Assembly (NCBI GenBank): GCA_037441565.1
Contig: JBBIRW010000004.1
Coordinates: 1-64,000 of the forward strand
Length of the DNA stretch: 64,000 bases
Source: JBBIRW01 sp037441565
GTDB lineage: Bacteria; Desulfobacterota; JBBIRW01
Direction of reading: 5' to 3'
In this document: positions 53,995 through 61,711 of the stretch, piece by piece
How the letters are laid out: every line of letters begins with the position of its first letter
Numbering within the stretch: position 1 is the stretch's first letter
The notes under the pieces: generated by a model
Databases searched by the model: none
What the model was told of the DNA's origin: nothing
The model's input: only the letters and a program-made list of their open reading frames with translations
Made by a program: the position numbers and the translations under genes

Positions 53995-54777
53995 ATGAAT
54001 CTCTACTTTCTCCTATTCCTTATAGGTGGATCCGTTGGTTTTTTATCAGGTCTTCTTGGCATCGGAGGGGGTATTCTGCTTGCCCCGCTCCTTCTCTACC
54101 TTCCGCCATTACTCAACGCAGGATCCCTTGATATGAAGGAGGTCTCGGGACTCACAATGGTCCAGAGTCTTTTTGCAACATTCTCTGGAGCAATTGTTCA
54201 CAAAAAGTTCAAATATGTAAACAGAAATCTTGTCCTTTCCATGGGAATAAGCATTGCATTTGCATCATTTGCTGGTGCCTTTATATCGAGATGGATTTCG
54301 TCGAGAACACTTATTGCAATATTTGCAACTATGGCATTAATTGCTGCTGCTATGATGTTCATCCCGATAAGGGATAAGAATGAAGGTGTAGAGTGTGAGA
54401 ATATAAACTTTAATAAAAAACTCGCAGTAATCGTATCGTTAATAATAGGTGTTTTTGGGGGAATGGTTGGTCAGAGCGGGGCATTCATAATAGTCCCTAC
54501 AATGATATATATTCTCAGGATTCCTATGAGGATCACTATCGGAAGCTCTCTGGGTATTGTTTTCTGTGCTGCACTTTCAGGAACTGTTGGCAAATTATCA
54601 GTGGGGCATATTCCTTTAAAACTTGCTGTTGCAACCGTTTCCGGTGGTGTGATTGGTGCAAGATTGGGGTCATATGTGAGTGTGGGTGTTAAGACAAGGT
54701 GGCTTAAAATCCTGCTTACCATTATAATAGCGCTCACTGCAATAAAAATGTTGTATGAAATTGTTTTTTCGGGATAA
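53995..54777 (+). CDS. TSUP-family (TauE/SafE-like) membrane transporter
   Basis: 260 residues, about eight membrane helices, with the duplicated TSUP motif (GLLGIGGGILLAPLL near 20-35 and GVFGGMVGQSGAFIIVP near 150-168). Family members export sulfite, sulfonates or related organosulfur anions. The divergent LysR gene fits control by a sulfur- or anion-derived effector. The substrate is not determined. Confidence 0.88.
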   Translation: MNLYFLLFLIGGSVGFLSGLLGIGGGILLAPLLLYLPPLLNAGSLDMKEVSGLTMVQSLFATFSGAIVHKKFKYVNRNLVLSMGISIAFASFAGAFISRWISSRTLIAIFATMALIAAAMMFIPIRDKNEGVECENINFNKKLAVIVSLIIGVFGGMVGQSGAFIIVPTMIYILRIPMRITIGSSLGIVFCAALSGTVGKLSVGHIPLKLAVATVSGGVIGARLGSYVSVGVKTRWLKILLTIIIALTAIKMLYEIVFSG

Positions 54778-54830
54778 GGTTCATTGACATAGGATATAGC
54801 AATTACCTAAAATTTTTTAAGGAGGAGAAA

Positions 54831-55877
54831 ATGGAAAAGAAAAAGATTTCATTGACATCATTTGCATCCTGCGCAGGTTGAGCTGCGAAATTTGGTCCGG
54901 TGGATCTGGACGAGATACTAAAAAATATACCATCCTTTGACGATCCGAATATACTTGTTGGATCGGAGACAAAGGATGATGCAGGCGTATACATGATTTC
55001 AGATGAAATTGCACTGGTTCTTACTGTTGATCTGTTTCCACCAATTGTTGATGATCCATATGTATATGGGGCAATTTCAGCAGCGAATTCGATGAGTGAT
55101 GTATGGGCAATGGGTGGAAGGCCTGTTACTGCTTTGAGCATAGTGGGTTTTCCGGAGAAAGATTTACCGCGGTGGGTTCTTGGAGAAATACTGAAAGGTG
55201 CTGCGGAGAAGTGTGCGGAGGCAGGTATTGGTATAATTGGAGGACACACAATAAGGGATAATGAGCCAAAATTTGGACTTTCAGTAATCGGTGTTATCAA
55301 TCCAGGGAGGATTATCACAAATAAAGGTGCAAGGCCCGGGGATGCCCTCATTTTGACCAAACCGATCGGAACGGGAATAATAACCACAGGATTGAAACTG
55401 GGGTTTATTAAAGAAGAGACAATGAGAAGGGCTGAGAAGATCATGATGAGTTTAAACAGGATCGCATCGGAACTCATGGTAAAATATGATCCTCACTCCT
55501 GCACTGATATAACGGGGTTTGGATTGCTCGGACATCTCAGGGAGATGATGGATGCAAGCGGAACGGGCTCAAGGATCTACTTTCACAGGGTCCCGCTGAT
55601 TGAAGGTATCATGGATTTTGTAAAGGAGGAATGCTTTCCTGGAGGTGCACATAATAACCTTCGGTATGTCAATGAATCAGCGATCTGGGCAAAGGGTATT
55701 GACAGGGATAAGAAACTCATACTCTGCGATCCTCAGACATCAGGCGGTCTTTTAATAATTATGGAAAAGGATAAGGCGGTGGATCTTCTTGACGAATTAA
55801 AAGAAAATGGAACAAAGGACGCAGCAATAATAGGTGAGGTGATTGATTCGCCGGGAAAAATAATCGTCGAGGAATAA
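54831..55877 (+). CDS. selD: Selenide, water dikinase (selenophosphate synthetase), selenoprotein
   Basis: 348 residues with an in-frame UGA at 54879-54881 read as selenocysteine 17 (motif SCAGUAAK). Cys17 and Lys20 are the catalytic residues of E. coli SelD, so Sec17/Lys20 align exactly. After the UGA the frame continues without interruption through GSETKDDAGVY, SAANSMSDVWAMGG, GGHTIRD and TSGG. AAGGAGG lies 5 bases before the ATG. The enzyme makes selenophosphate from selenide and ATP for Sec-tRNA and selenouridine. An internal GTG at 54900 would lose the active site. Confidence 0.95.
54879..54906 (+). promoter_or_regulatory. Sec UGA codon with SECIS-like hairpin
   Basis: The UGA is followed by a hairpin, GGTCC (54894-54898) with GGATC (54902-54906), including one G-U pair, around loop GGU. 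The apex lies ~18 bases after the UGA, the distance at which bacterial SelB binds, and a loop G-U is typical. The lower stem is weak, so this is a plausible but not strong SECIS. Confidence 0.55.
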
Positions 55878-55886
55878 GAGAAGGAA

Positions 55887-57053
55887 TTGAAGGAAACGAT
55901 AAGGAGCTGTATTCTTATCCATTATCATGAGATTGCCCTTAAAGGCAAGAACAGACCCTTATTTATATCACAGCTTATTGAGAATCTAAGGAAACATTTT
56001 ATCACTGATGGTTTAAAGAAGATAGAAAACCTCGAGGGAAGAATCGCGCTATTTTTTCATGAGGATGCAAAATGGGATCAGATAGAGGGGAAATGCCGTA
56101 AGATATTTGGTATTTGCAATTACTCAAGGGCGTTTGTTATTCCATCTGAAATTGATCAGCTTAAAAGAGCACTTCATGTTGAGCTCGGGAAGCTCTCATT
56201 TAATTCCTTCAGGATTATTACAAAAAGGGCTTACAAGAATTTTCAGCTAAATTCAATGGAAGTAAATGCTATTATTGGGCAGTTTGTAAAAGAGAGCTTT
56301 AAAAAATCTGTAGATCTCAGAGCCCCTGATATTAATATCTGGATCGAGATTCTCAAGCATAATATTTTTTTCTATTTTGAAAAAAAGGCTGGTCCTGGAG
56401 GTCTTCCTGTTGGAACAAGCGGAAGGGTATTGAGCCTTATCTCCGGTGGAATAGATTCTCCTGTGGCAGCATACAGGATGATGAAAAGGGGTTGTAATGT
56501 TGATTTTATTCATTTCCACAGCTTCCCTTATCTCAGCAGGGAATCGCAGGAGAAGGTAAAGAAGATCGTCAGTCTTCTCAATGAATATCAATACTCTTCA
56601 AGGCTTTATCTTGTTCCTTTTGGTGATATTCAGAAAATCATTGTTTCTTTAGTTCATGCAAAATTGAGGATTCTTATCTACAGAAGAATGATGATAAGAA
56701 TTGCCGAGAGAATTGCAAAAAAGATCGGTGCAGAAGCATTAGTCACAGGGGAGAGCCTCGGACAGGTTTCCTCACAAACACTCAAAAATATTTCAGTCAT
56801 AAATGAGGTATCAACTATGCCTGTAATTAGGCCGCTTATCGGGATGGATAAGATGGAGATTATCGAGGAAGCAAAGAGGATAGGAACATATGAGATATCG
56901 ATAATACCTGATGAGGATTGCTGTCAGCTTTTTGTTCCGAGAAGCCCATCGGTGAAGGCAAGGATCGAGGATATAAGGATGGCTGAAGGAAAATTAAGGG
57001 TGGAGGAACTTGTTGATAGTGCAATCAAAGAGGCTGAGGAAATTGCTGTTTAA
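55887..57053 (+). CDS. thiI: tRNA 4-thiouridine synthetase ThiI (no rhodanese domain)
   Basis: 388 residues: an NFLD/THUMP RNA-binding region (~1-165), then a PP-loop adenylation domain with SGGIDSPVAAYRMMKRG (~180-196) and GESLGQVSSQTL. Length and the end in a basic helix show the C-terminal rhodanese domain of E. coli ThiI is absent, as in many anaerobes where sulfur comes from another carrier. The start is taken as TTG 55887; no ATG is available before HEIALKGKNR. It follows selD by 9 bases. Confidence 0.9.
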   Translation: MKETIRSCILIHYHEIALKGKNRPLFISQLIENLRKHFITDGLKKIENLEGRIALFFHEDAKWDQIEGKCRKIFGICNYSRAFVIPSEIDQLKRALHVELGKLSFNSFRIITKRAYKNFQLNSMEVNAIIGQFVKESFKKSVDLRAPDINIWIEILKHNIFFYFEKKAGPGGLPVGTSGRVLSLISGGIDSPVAAYRMMKRGCNVDFIHFHSFPYLSRESQEKVKKIVSLLNEYQYSSRLYLVPFGDIQKIIVSLVHAKLRILIYRRMMIRIAERIAKKIGAEALVTGESLGQVSSQTLKNISVINEVSTMPVIRPLIGMDKMEIIEEAKRIGTYEISIIPDEDCCQLFVPRSPSVKARIEDIRMAEGKLRVEELVDSAIKEAEEIAV

Positions 57054-57166
57054 AAAATATGCAGTCAAAAATTTAATGATTATTTTCTGTTCATCATCTT
57101 TCCCTTTTAAATCTCACTTAATTAATAAAATCCCACAAATTTAACTATTTAACAATATATATAAAT

Positions 57167-57182
57167 TGGCATTCTAATTGCA
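57167..57182 (+). promoter_or_regulatory. Sigma54 promoter of the nitrogen operon
   Basis: TGGCATTCTAATTGCA has GG at 57168-57169 and GC at 57180-57181, exactly the -24/-12 spacing of sigma54 promoters, with a TGGCA -24 block and TTGCA -12 block. Transcription should start near 57193. It needs an NtrC/NtrX-type activator such as that encoded at 44620. The ~110 AT-rich bases upstream hold no recognisable NtrC palindrome. Confidence 0.75.
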
Positions 57183-57217
57183 AACAGTTATTAATGTAAA
57201 ACCGATTATTCATGATT

Positions 57218-57250
57218 AGGGGCAGAGGAGCCCCTTATGGCAAAGGCGCC
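57218..57250 (+). promoter_or_regulatory. ANTAR-type tandem hexaloop antitermination element
   Basis: P1: AGGGGC/GCCCCT (57218-57223, 57230-57235) closes hexaloop AGAGGA. P2: GGC/GCC (57239-57241, 57248-57250) closes hexaloop AAAGGC. Both loops have A at position 1 and G at position 4, the requirement for ANTAR antiterminators, and only 3 bases separate the stems. P2 uses bases needed for the 5' arm of the terminator at 57242-57274, so the two folds exclude each other. An ANTAR protein is encoded at 62040 in the same operon. Confidence 0.82.
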
Positions 57251-57274
57251 TTCACAATGGAAGGCGCCTTTTTT
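57242..57274 (+). terminator. Intrinsic leader terminator of the nitrogen operon
   Basis: AAAGGCGCCTTC (57242-57253) pairs perfectly with GAAGGCGCCTTT (57260-57271) around ACAATG, followed by further T residues. It lies ~50 bases after the expected sigma54 start site and 57 bases before the first coding region. Without antitermination it would give an ~80-base RNA. Confidence 0.92.
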
Positions 57275-57330
57275 ATTTAATGGAAATCGGCACAAACTAT
57301 ACCAGGTTTGAGCTATGAAAGGAGGTAAAA

Positions 57331-58095
57331 ATGAAAACTCTAAACCTTGCTGTTGCTTTTTTGATTCTGTTATTAATCCCATCAATTTCAATTGCAACAC
57401 CATCAACAACATACTGGACGCCTTCAACAACGGATATTCAGCCCTACGGGGTTTTACATATCGGTGTTGATAACTATTTTACGGTATTCAGAAAGGCAAA
57501 GGATGGTGCCGGCTCTTTTCCAACAGATACAGGATTAACAATTGGTGTGCTTCCATTTGAGAAGATAAGGATGGAGGTTGGTATTGATCTTGTGGAGCCA
57601 ACGGATGATCCAATCTTTTTTAATGCAAAGCTTGGAACTCCCGAGGATGCGATCTTCAGGGGATCACCTGCGTTGAATGTTGGAATTTTTAATATGGGAA
57701 CCAAAAAGGGCGTTACCAATCACAATATTGTTTATTTACTTGCTGGAAAAACCGTTCCCGGCCTTGGGATGAGGGTTCATAGTGGATACTATATTGGCAA
57801 TGATGATGTTCTTGTAGATAGGAATGGAAATAGGGAGCATGAAGGTTTCATGATTGCATTTGATTATGGATTTATGCCTGTTAAGGATAGGGATGGTAAT
57901 GAGTTCAACAGGCTGGTGCTTGCCGGCGATTACGCATCTGGAAAGAATGTTATAGGTGGTGGGGGTGTTGGAATCTACTACTACTTTACAAAGGATATAA
58001 GCATTCTAACAGGTCCTGTGTGGTTTAATGAGCAGGCTATAAATGGCAGATGGAAGTGGACAATCCAGCTGGATATTAATATCCCTCTTATTTGA
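57331..58095 (+). CDS. Putative outer-membrane beta-barrel protein of the nitrogen operon
   Basis: 254 residues. A clear signal peptide (~1-22, cut after SIA-T) is followed by alternating aromatic/polar strands rich in Gly (VLHIGVDNYFTVF, GLTIGVLPFEKIRMEVGIDL, FNRLVLAGDYASGKNVIGGGG) and a terminal hydrophobic strand ending INIPLI, all features of small outer-membrane barrels. I do not recognise a named family. As first gene of the amt-glnB operon it may help nitrogen solutes cross the outer membrane; that is inference from position. GAAAGGAGG precedes the ATG. Confidence 0.72.
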   Translation: MKTLNLAVAFLILLLIPSISIATPSTTYWTPSTTDIQPYGVLHIGVDNYFTVFRKAKDGAGSFPTDTGLTIGVLPFEKIRMEVGIDLVEPTDDPIFFNAKLGTPEDAIFRGSPALNVGIFNMGTKKGVTNHNIVYLLAGKTVPGLGMRVHSGYYIGNDDVLVDRNGNREHEGFMIAFDYGFMPVKDRDGNEFNRLVLAGDYASGKNVIGGGGVGIYYYFTKDISILTGPVWFNEQAINGRWKWTIQLDINIPLI

Positions 58096-58108
58096 GGAGT
58101 AAGAAATT

Positions 58109-58288
58109 ATGTTTATTGAGATTATTTTCACCAGGAAATGCATACCAGAGAGGCAAGGTGCATTTATTTTGATCACCGATGATATTAAGGAAGAATTCAC
58201 ATTTTACAACCTTATGAAAATTGATGCACAGAAAATGTGCATGATTATAAAAAGGATCGATCATGAAAAGTTTTTAATAGATTTTTAA
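58109..58288 (+). CDS. Small ORF (59 residues) of unknown function
   Basis: An open frame of 59 codons begins 13 bases after the barrel gene, with GAGGAG eight bases before its ATG. The product (starting MFIEIIFTRKCIPERQGAFI) has two cysteines (residues 11 and 44), no membrane helix or signal peptide and a mixed strand/helix pattern. I do not recognise it. The ribosome site and tight spacing favour a real gene; the short length leaves doubt. Confidence 0.55.
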   Translation: MFIEIIFTRKCIPERQGAFILITDDIKEEFTFYNLMKIDAQKMCMIIKRIDHEKFLIDF

Positions 58289-58310
58289 TGCCATTAATCA
58301 ACCTGAGAAC

Positions 58311-58326
58311 TGGCATGAATATTGTT
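58311..58326 (+). promoter_or_regulatory. Second sigma54-like promoter, directly before amt
   Basis: TGGCATGAATATTGTT has the -24 TGGCA and a TTGTT at the -12 distance; the spacing matches exactly, but the -12 GC is GT. A start near 58337 would give a ~19-base leader to amt (ATG 58356). ATGCCA at 58288-58293 mirrors the -24 block TGGCAT. Confidence 0.42.
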
Positions 58327-58355
58327 AAGAATCAAATAAAAGGGAGGTGCTCTCC

Positions 58356-60101
58356 ATGAAGAAATTAAGGATAGCAGTTTTTTGGGCTTTCTTACTAACT
58401 CCGGTTTTGCTTTCTGGATCCCCTGCATTTTCACAACCAGAGGCACCGGCAAAAATTGATACAGGTGATACTGCGTGGATGTTGATATCTTCTGCACTTG
58501 TTATGCTTATGACACCTGGTCTTGCCCTGTTTTATGGCGGGATGGTGAGGAGAAAAAATGTTCTTGGAACCATTATGCAGAGCTTTGTCATCCTCTGTTT
58601 GGTAAGCGTGATATGGGTTCTCTGGGGTTATTCCCTTGCCTTTGGACCTGATAGGGGTGGTCTTATTGGTGGTCTCGAATGGCTGGGACTTAAAGGTGTC
58701 GGACAGGAACCAGCTCCAATGGCATCTACTATTCCTCATCTGATTTTCATGATGTTCCAGGGCATGTTTGCAATTATAACACCTGCACTTATTACCGGGG
58801 CATTTGCTGAAAGGATGAGGTTTTCAGCATTAATCATTTTTTCAGCACTCTGGCTAACTTTTGTCTATTCACCCCTTGCTCACTGGGTCTGGGGAGGGGG
58901 CTGGATAGGAGGCTTTCTTGGCGCTCTGGATTTTGCTGGTGGAACAGTCGTTCACATCAATTCGGGTATAGCTGCTATTACAGCAGCAATTATTATAGGG
59001 AGGCGTAGGGGTTATGGTTCTGAACCTATGCCCCCTCATAACTTACCAATGACCATACTTGGGGCAGCACTCTTGTGGTTTGGCTGGTTTGGCTTTAATG
59101 CAGGCAGTGCCCTTACATCAGGAGGACTGGCTTCAAACGCCTTTGTAACAACAAACACCGCTACAGGTGCAGCAGCATTGAGCTGGCTTTTTTCTGAATG
59201 GATACACAGAGGCAAACCTACAGCACTGGGAACAGTAAGTGGAGCGGTAGCTGGACTTGTTGCGATTACACCTGCAGCAGGATTTGTTGGTCCTCTATCA
59301 TCAATACTGATCGGAATAGGTGGAGGTATTTTCTGTTATATAGCCGTCAGTCTCAAACCCCAATTAGGCTATGATGATTCCCTCGATGTTTTCGGGATCC
59401 ACGGTGTAGGTGGAACATGGGGCGCATTGGCTACAGGCCTTTTTGCATCTACTGCGATAAATCCGGCTGGAAAAGATGGGTTATTTTTTGGAAATCCACA
59501 ACTTCTTGGCATACAGGCAATTGCTGTGGCTGCATCTTATGTATTCGTATTTGTAACTACACTGATTATCCTTAAACTCATCGACTGGACGATTGGACTC
59601 AGGGTTTCCGAAGAGGATGAAGTGATAGGTCTTGACCTTGTCATTCATGGGGAAAGCGGCTATAGCTTTGGTATCGATACTGGAGGCGTTCCATTGAAAA
59701 GTGAGAGGTTAGTTGTAGCACCTGTCAAAAAGCCTTTGTCCCAGAGGGTTCCTCCAAAGACCGAGCATGCAATGAGCCCCGGGGTATCTATTTCACCCGC
59801 AGTTAGAGAAGGTTTAATTGCCAGGCGACCTGACTTTATAGAAGGAATAGAAGAGAGACCATTTATTATTGAGATTGAGGGTATAGATGAAAAGTGGTTT
59901 GCAAACTGGTGGAAGGAGATGTGTCAGATGGATTGGAAAAAGGCTCCGCAGGCATTCAAAGATATTTACGGGTATGTAAGTCGCTTTAAAGATAGGACCA
60001 TTTCTTTTATGAAAGGAGACCCTGAAGATTGTAGAAGAAAAATAGTGGAACTCCTCACCAATAGTGGTATTCAGGATTTCGAGGTGAGGGTTGTTAGGTA
60101 A
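58356..60101 (+). CDS. amt: Ammonium transporter Amt with unusual C-terminal extension
   Basis: 581 residues. An N-terminal signal-like segment is followed by the 11-helix Amt core to ~430: ALFYGGMVRRKN, GAFAERMRFS, the first pore His in LAHWVWGGGW, WFGWFGFNAGSAL and the second pore His in FGIHGVGGTWGAL. The cytoplasmic tail begins with the usual EEDEVIGLD...HGESGYSF. About 140 further residues form an extension, ending in a compact segment (~500-581, PFIIEIEGIDEKW ... SGIQDFEVRVVR) that I do not recognise as PII, GGDEF or kinase. AGGGAGG 8 bases upstream sets the start. Confidence 0.95.
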   Translation: MKKLRIAVFWAFLLTPVLLSGSPAFSQPEAPAKIDTGDTAWMLISSALVMLMTPGLALFYGGMVRRKNVLGTIMQSFVILCLVSVIWVLWGYSLAFGPDRGGLIGGLEWLGLKGVGQEPAPMASTIPHLIFMMFQGMFAIITPALITGAFAERMRFSALIIFSALWLTFVYSPLAHWVWGGGWIGGFLGALDFAGGTVVHINSGIAAITAAIIIGRRRGYGSEPMPPHNLPMTILGAALLWFGWFGFNAGSALTSGGLASNAFVTTNTATGAAALSWLFSEWIHRGKPTALGTVSGAVAGLVAITPAAGFVGPLSSILIGIGGGIFCYIAVSLKPQLGYDDSLDVFGIHGVGGTWGALATGLFASTAINPAGKDGLFFGNPQLLGIQAIAVAASYVFVFVTTLIILKLIDWTIGLRVSEEDEVIGLDLVIHGESGYSFGIDTGGVPLKSERLVVAPVKKPLSQRVPPKTEHAMSPGVSISPAVREGLIARRPDFIEGIEERPFIIEIEGIDEKWFANWWKEMCQMDWKKAPQAFKDIYGYVSRFKDRTISFMKGDPEDCRRKIVELLTNSGIQDFEVRVVR

Positions 60102-60112
60102 GGAGGTGTGAG

Positions 60113-61651
60113 ATGTTATTAGCAACAATACTTTTATTTTTGGCAATAGGAGCTATGGGGTTTATTGTTTTTAGCAAGCTCTATGTAAAAACCCCTGCAA
60201 ATATGGCATTTATAAGAACGGGGCTTGGCGGCAAAAGGGTGGTTATAGATAGGGGTGTCGTTGTTTTACCTCTCGTTCAAAATATACAGTGGATCAGTCT
60301 TGAAACCTTTAAACTCGTGGTTTTAAAAGCAAATAAGGAGGCATTCATCACAAAAGACAGGTTCAGGGTTGATATAGGTGCTGAATTCTATGTAAAGGTA
60401 AAGCCAGAAGAAGAAGCGGTAGAAAGGGCATCAAGGAGCCTTGGTGAAAGGGCACTATCAGCAGAAGGGATAAAGGCGCTTGTAGAAGAAAAACTCGTTT
60501 CAGCGTTGAGAAGCGAGACAGCCAAGATGACCCTCGTAGAACTCCATGAGAACAGAAGGGGTTTTGCAAAGGCTGTTATGGAGAATCTCAAGGATGCCCT
60601 CGTTCAAAATGGACTTACCTTAGAGGAGGTCTCCATATCCTATCTCGACCAGACTGATAAGAAACAGCTTGACCCTAATAATGTCTTTGATGCAGAAGGC
60701 TTAAGGCAGATTACACTCCAGACCTCTGAGCGAATGAGGGAAAGGAATGAGATAGAGAGGAACACAGAGGTGGCTATAAAGAAGAAAGATGTAGAGGCTG
60801 TAAAGCTAAAGTTAGCCCTGGATCAGGAAAAGGCACTTGCCGAGGCAGAACAGATGCGTCAGGTAGCGATAGAGAAGGCGAAGAAGGTAGCAGAGACAGA
60901 GAAGTTCAAGTATGAACAGGAAAGGATTGTAAAAGAAGCAGAGATCGAAAAAGATAGGGCTATCAGAGAGTTAGAATTAAGTAAGGAAGCATATCTCATC
61001 GAACAGGCAAAACTCAAAGAGCTCAAAGATATTGAAAGGAGAAGGGCTATAGAAGAGGCAGAAAGGGCAAAAGAGGCCGCTTTGATCCTTAAAGAGATGG
61101 AAAAGACAAAAGAGGAAAAAAGAAGGCTTGAGATGGAGGCATTAAAAGAGGAGGCTTTACAGATGGTTTTTACTGTTCAGGAGAAGGCTAAGGCAGAGCG
61201 AAGTAAGGAGATCGCCCTCATAGATGCCCTTAAAGAGCTTGAGGTGGCTGATAGAAAACTCAGGGCAGCGGAACTTCTTGGACAGGCGAGAAGGATCGAG
61301 GGAGAAGCAGAGGCTTATGCGCAGGAAAGACTTAAGAAAGCAGAGAATGTGCTCGATGAAAAGATCATAAAGAGGGATATAGCATTAGAACTTATTGCAA
61401 AATCCCCTGAGATACTTAAGGAACTTATGTCCCCTGCCGGGAAGATAGAGAGCATTAAGGTAATCCATGTGGATGGCCTGGGTGGTGATGCTGGTTCTCA
61501 AACAGCGATAGATGGTATAGTAGGAGCAATATTGAAGGCTGGTGCGGCACTGCCTCTGATAAAGGAACTCCTCGACTTCTCAAGGATCGATGCTGACACT
61601 ATTAAAAGAGCGGTTTCAGAGATGCCGGGTGTCAGGGAAATAAAAAAGTGA
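60113..61651 (+). CDS. SPFH/flotillin-like membrane protein
   Basis: 512 residues. One N-terminal membrane helix (~2-20), an SPFH/band 7 domain (~30-190, VKTPANMAFIRTGLGGKRVV), then a very long charged coiled coil (~195-420, rich in Glu-Ala-Lys repeats) and a short C-terminal helix region. The layout is that of flotillin/YqiK proteins, which organise membrane microdomains. Lying between amt and glnB, it may cluster or stabilise the ammonium channel; this is inferred from position. AAGGAGGTG precedes the ATG. Confidence 0.86.
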   Translation: MLLATILLFLAIGAMGFIVFSKLYVKTPANMAFIRTGLGGKRVVIDRGVVVLPLVQNIQWISLETFKLVVLKANKEAFITKDRFRVDIGAEFYVKVKPEEEAVERASRSLGERALSAEGIKALVEEKLVSALRSETAKMTLVELHENRRGFAKAVMENLKDALVQNGLTLEEVSISYLDQTDKKQLDPNNVFDAEGLRQITLQTSERMRERNEIERNTEVAIKKKDVEAVKLKLALDQEKALAEAEQMRQVAIEKAKKVAETEKFKYEQERIVKEAEIEKDRAIRELELSKEAYLIEQAKLKELKDIERRRAIEEAERAKEAALILKEMEKTKEEKRRLEMEALKEEALQMVFTVQEKAKAERSKEIALIDALKELEVADRKLRAAELLGQARRIEGEAEAYAQERLKKAENVLDEKIIKRDIALELIAKSPEILKELMSPAGKIESIKVIHVDGLGGDAGSQTAIDGIVGAILKAGAALPLIKELLDFSRIDADTIKRAVSEMPGVREIKK

Positions 61652-61711
61652 TTGCAAATTACTGGTAATAAATTAAGAAATTAAAAATTTTTGATCTGGA
61701 GGTCAGGCGTG

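Noticed and set aside
54784..54813. TTGACA-18-TAAAAT as a promoter of selD
   Set aside because: The hexamers are good, but the start site (~54820) would fall within the AAGGAGG ribosome site at 54819-54825, leaving selD without it.
54900..55877. A selD starting at GTG 54900
   Set aside because: It lacks the active-site Sec/Lys region and a ribosome site; the frame reads through the UGA to an ATG with AAGGAGG.
57054..57166. NtrC-type enhancer sites upstream of the sigma54 promoter
   Set aside because: No TGCAC-type dyad could be found; the only symmetry (CAAT/ATTG near 57153-57168) is short and overlaps the -24 region.
57242..57274. The terminator read as the simple end of the selD-thiI operon
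   Set aside because: It lies ~190 bases after thiI, downstream of a sigma54 promoter, and overlaps the second hexaloop hairpin; a leader terminator explains more.
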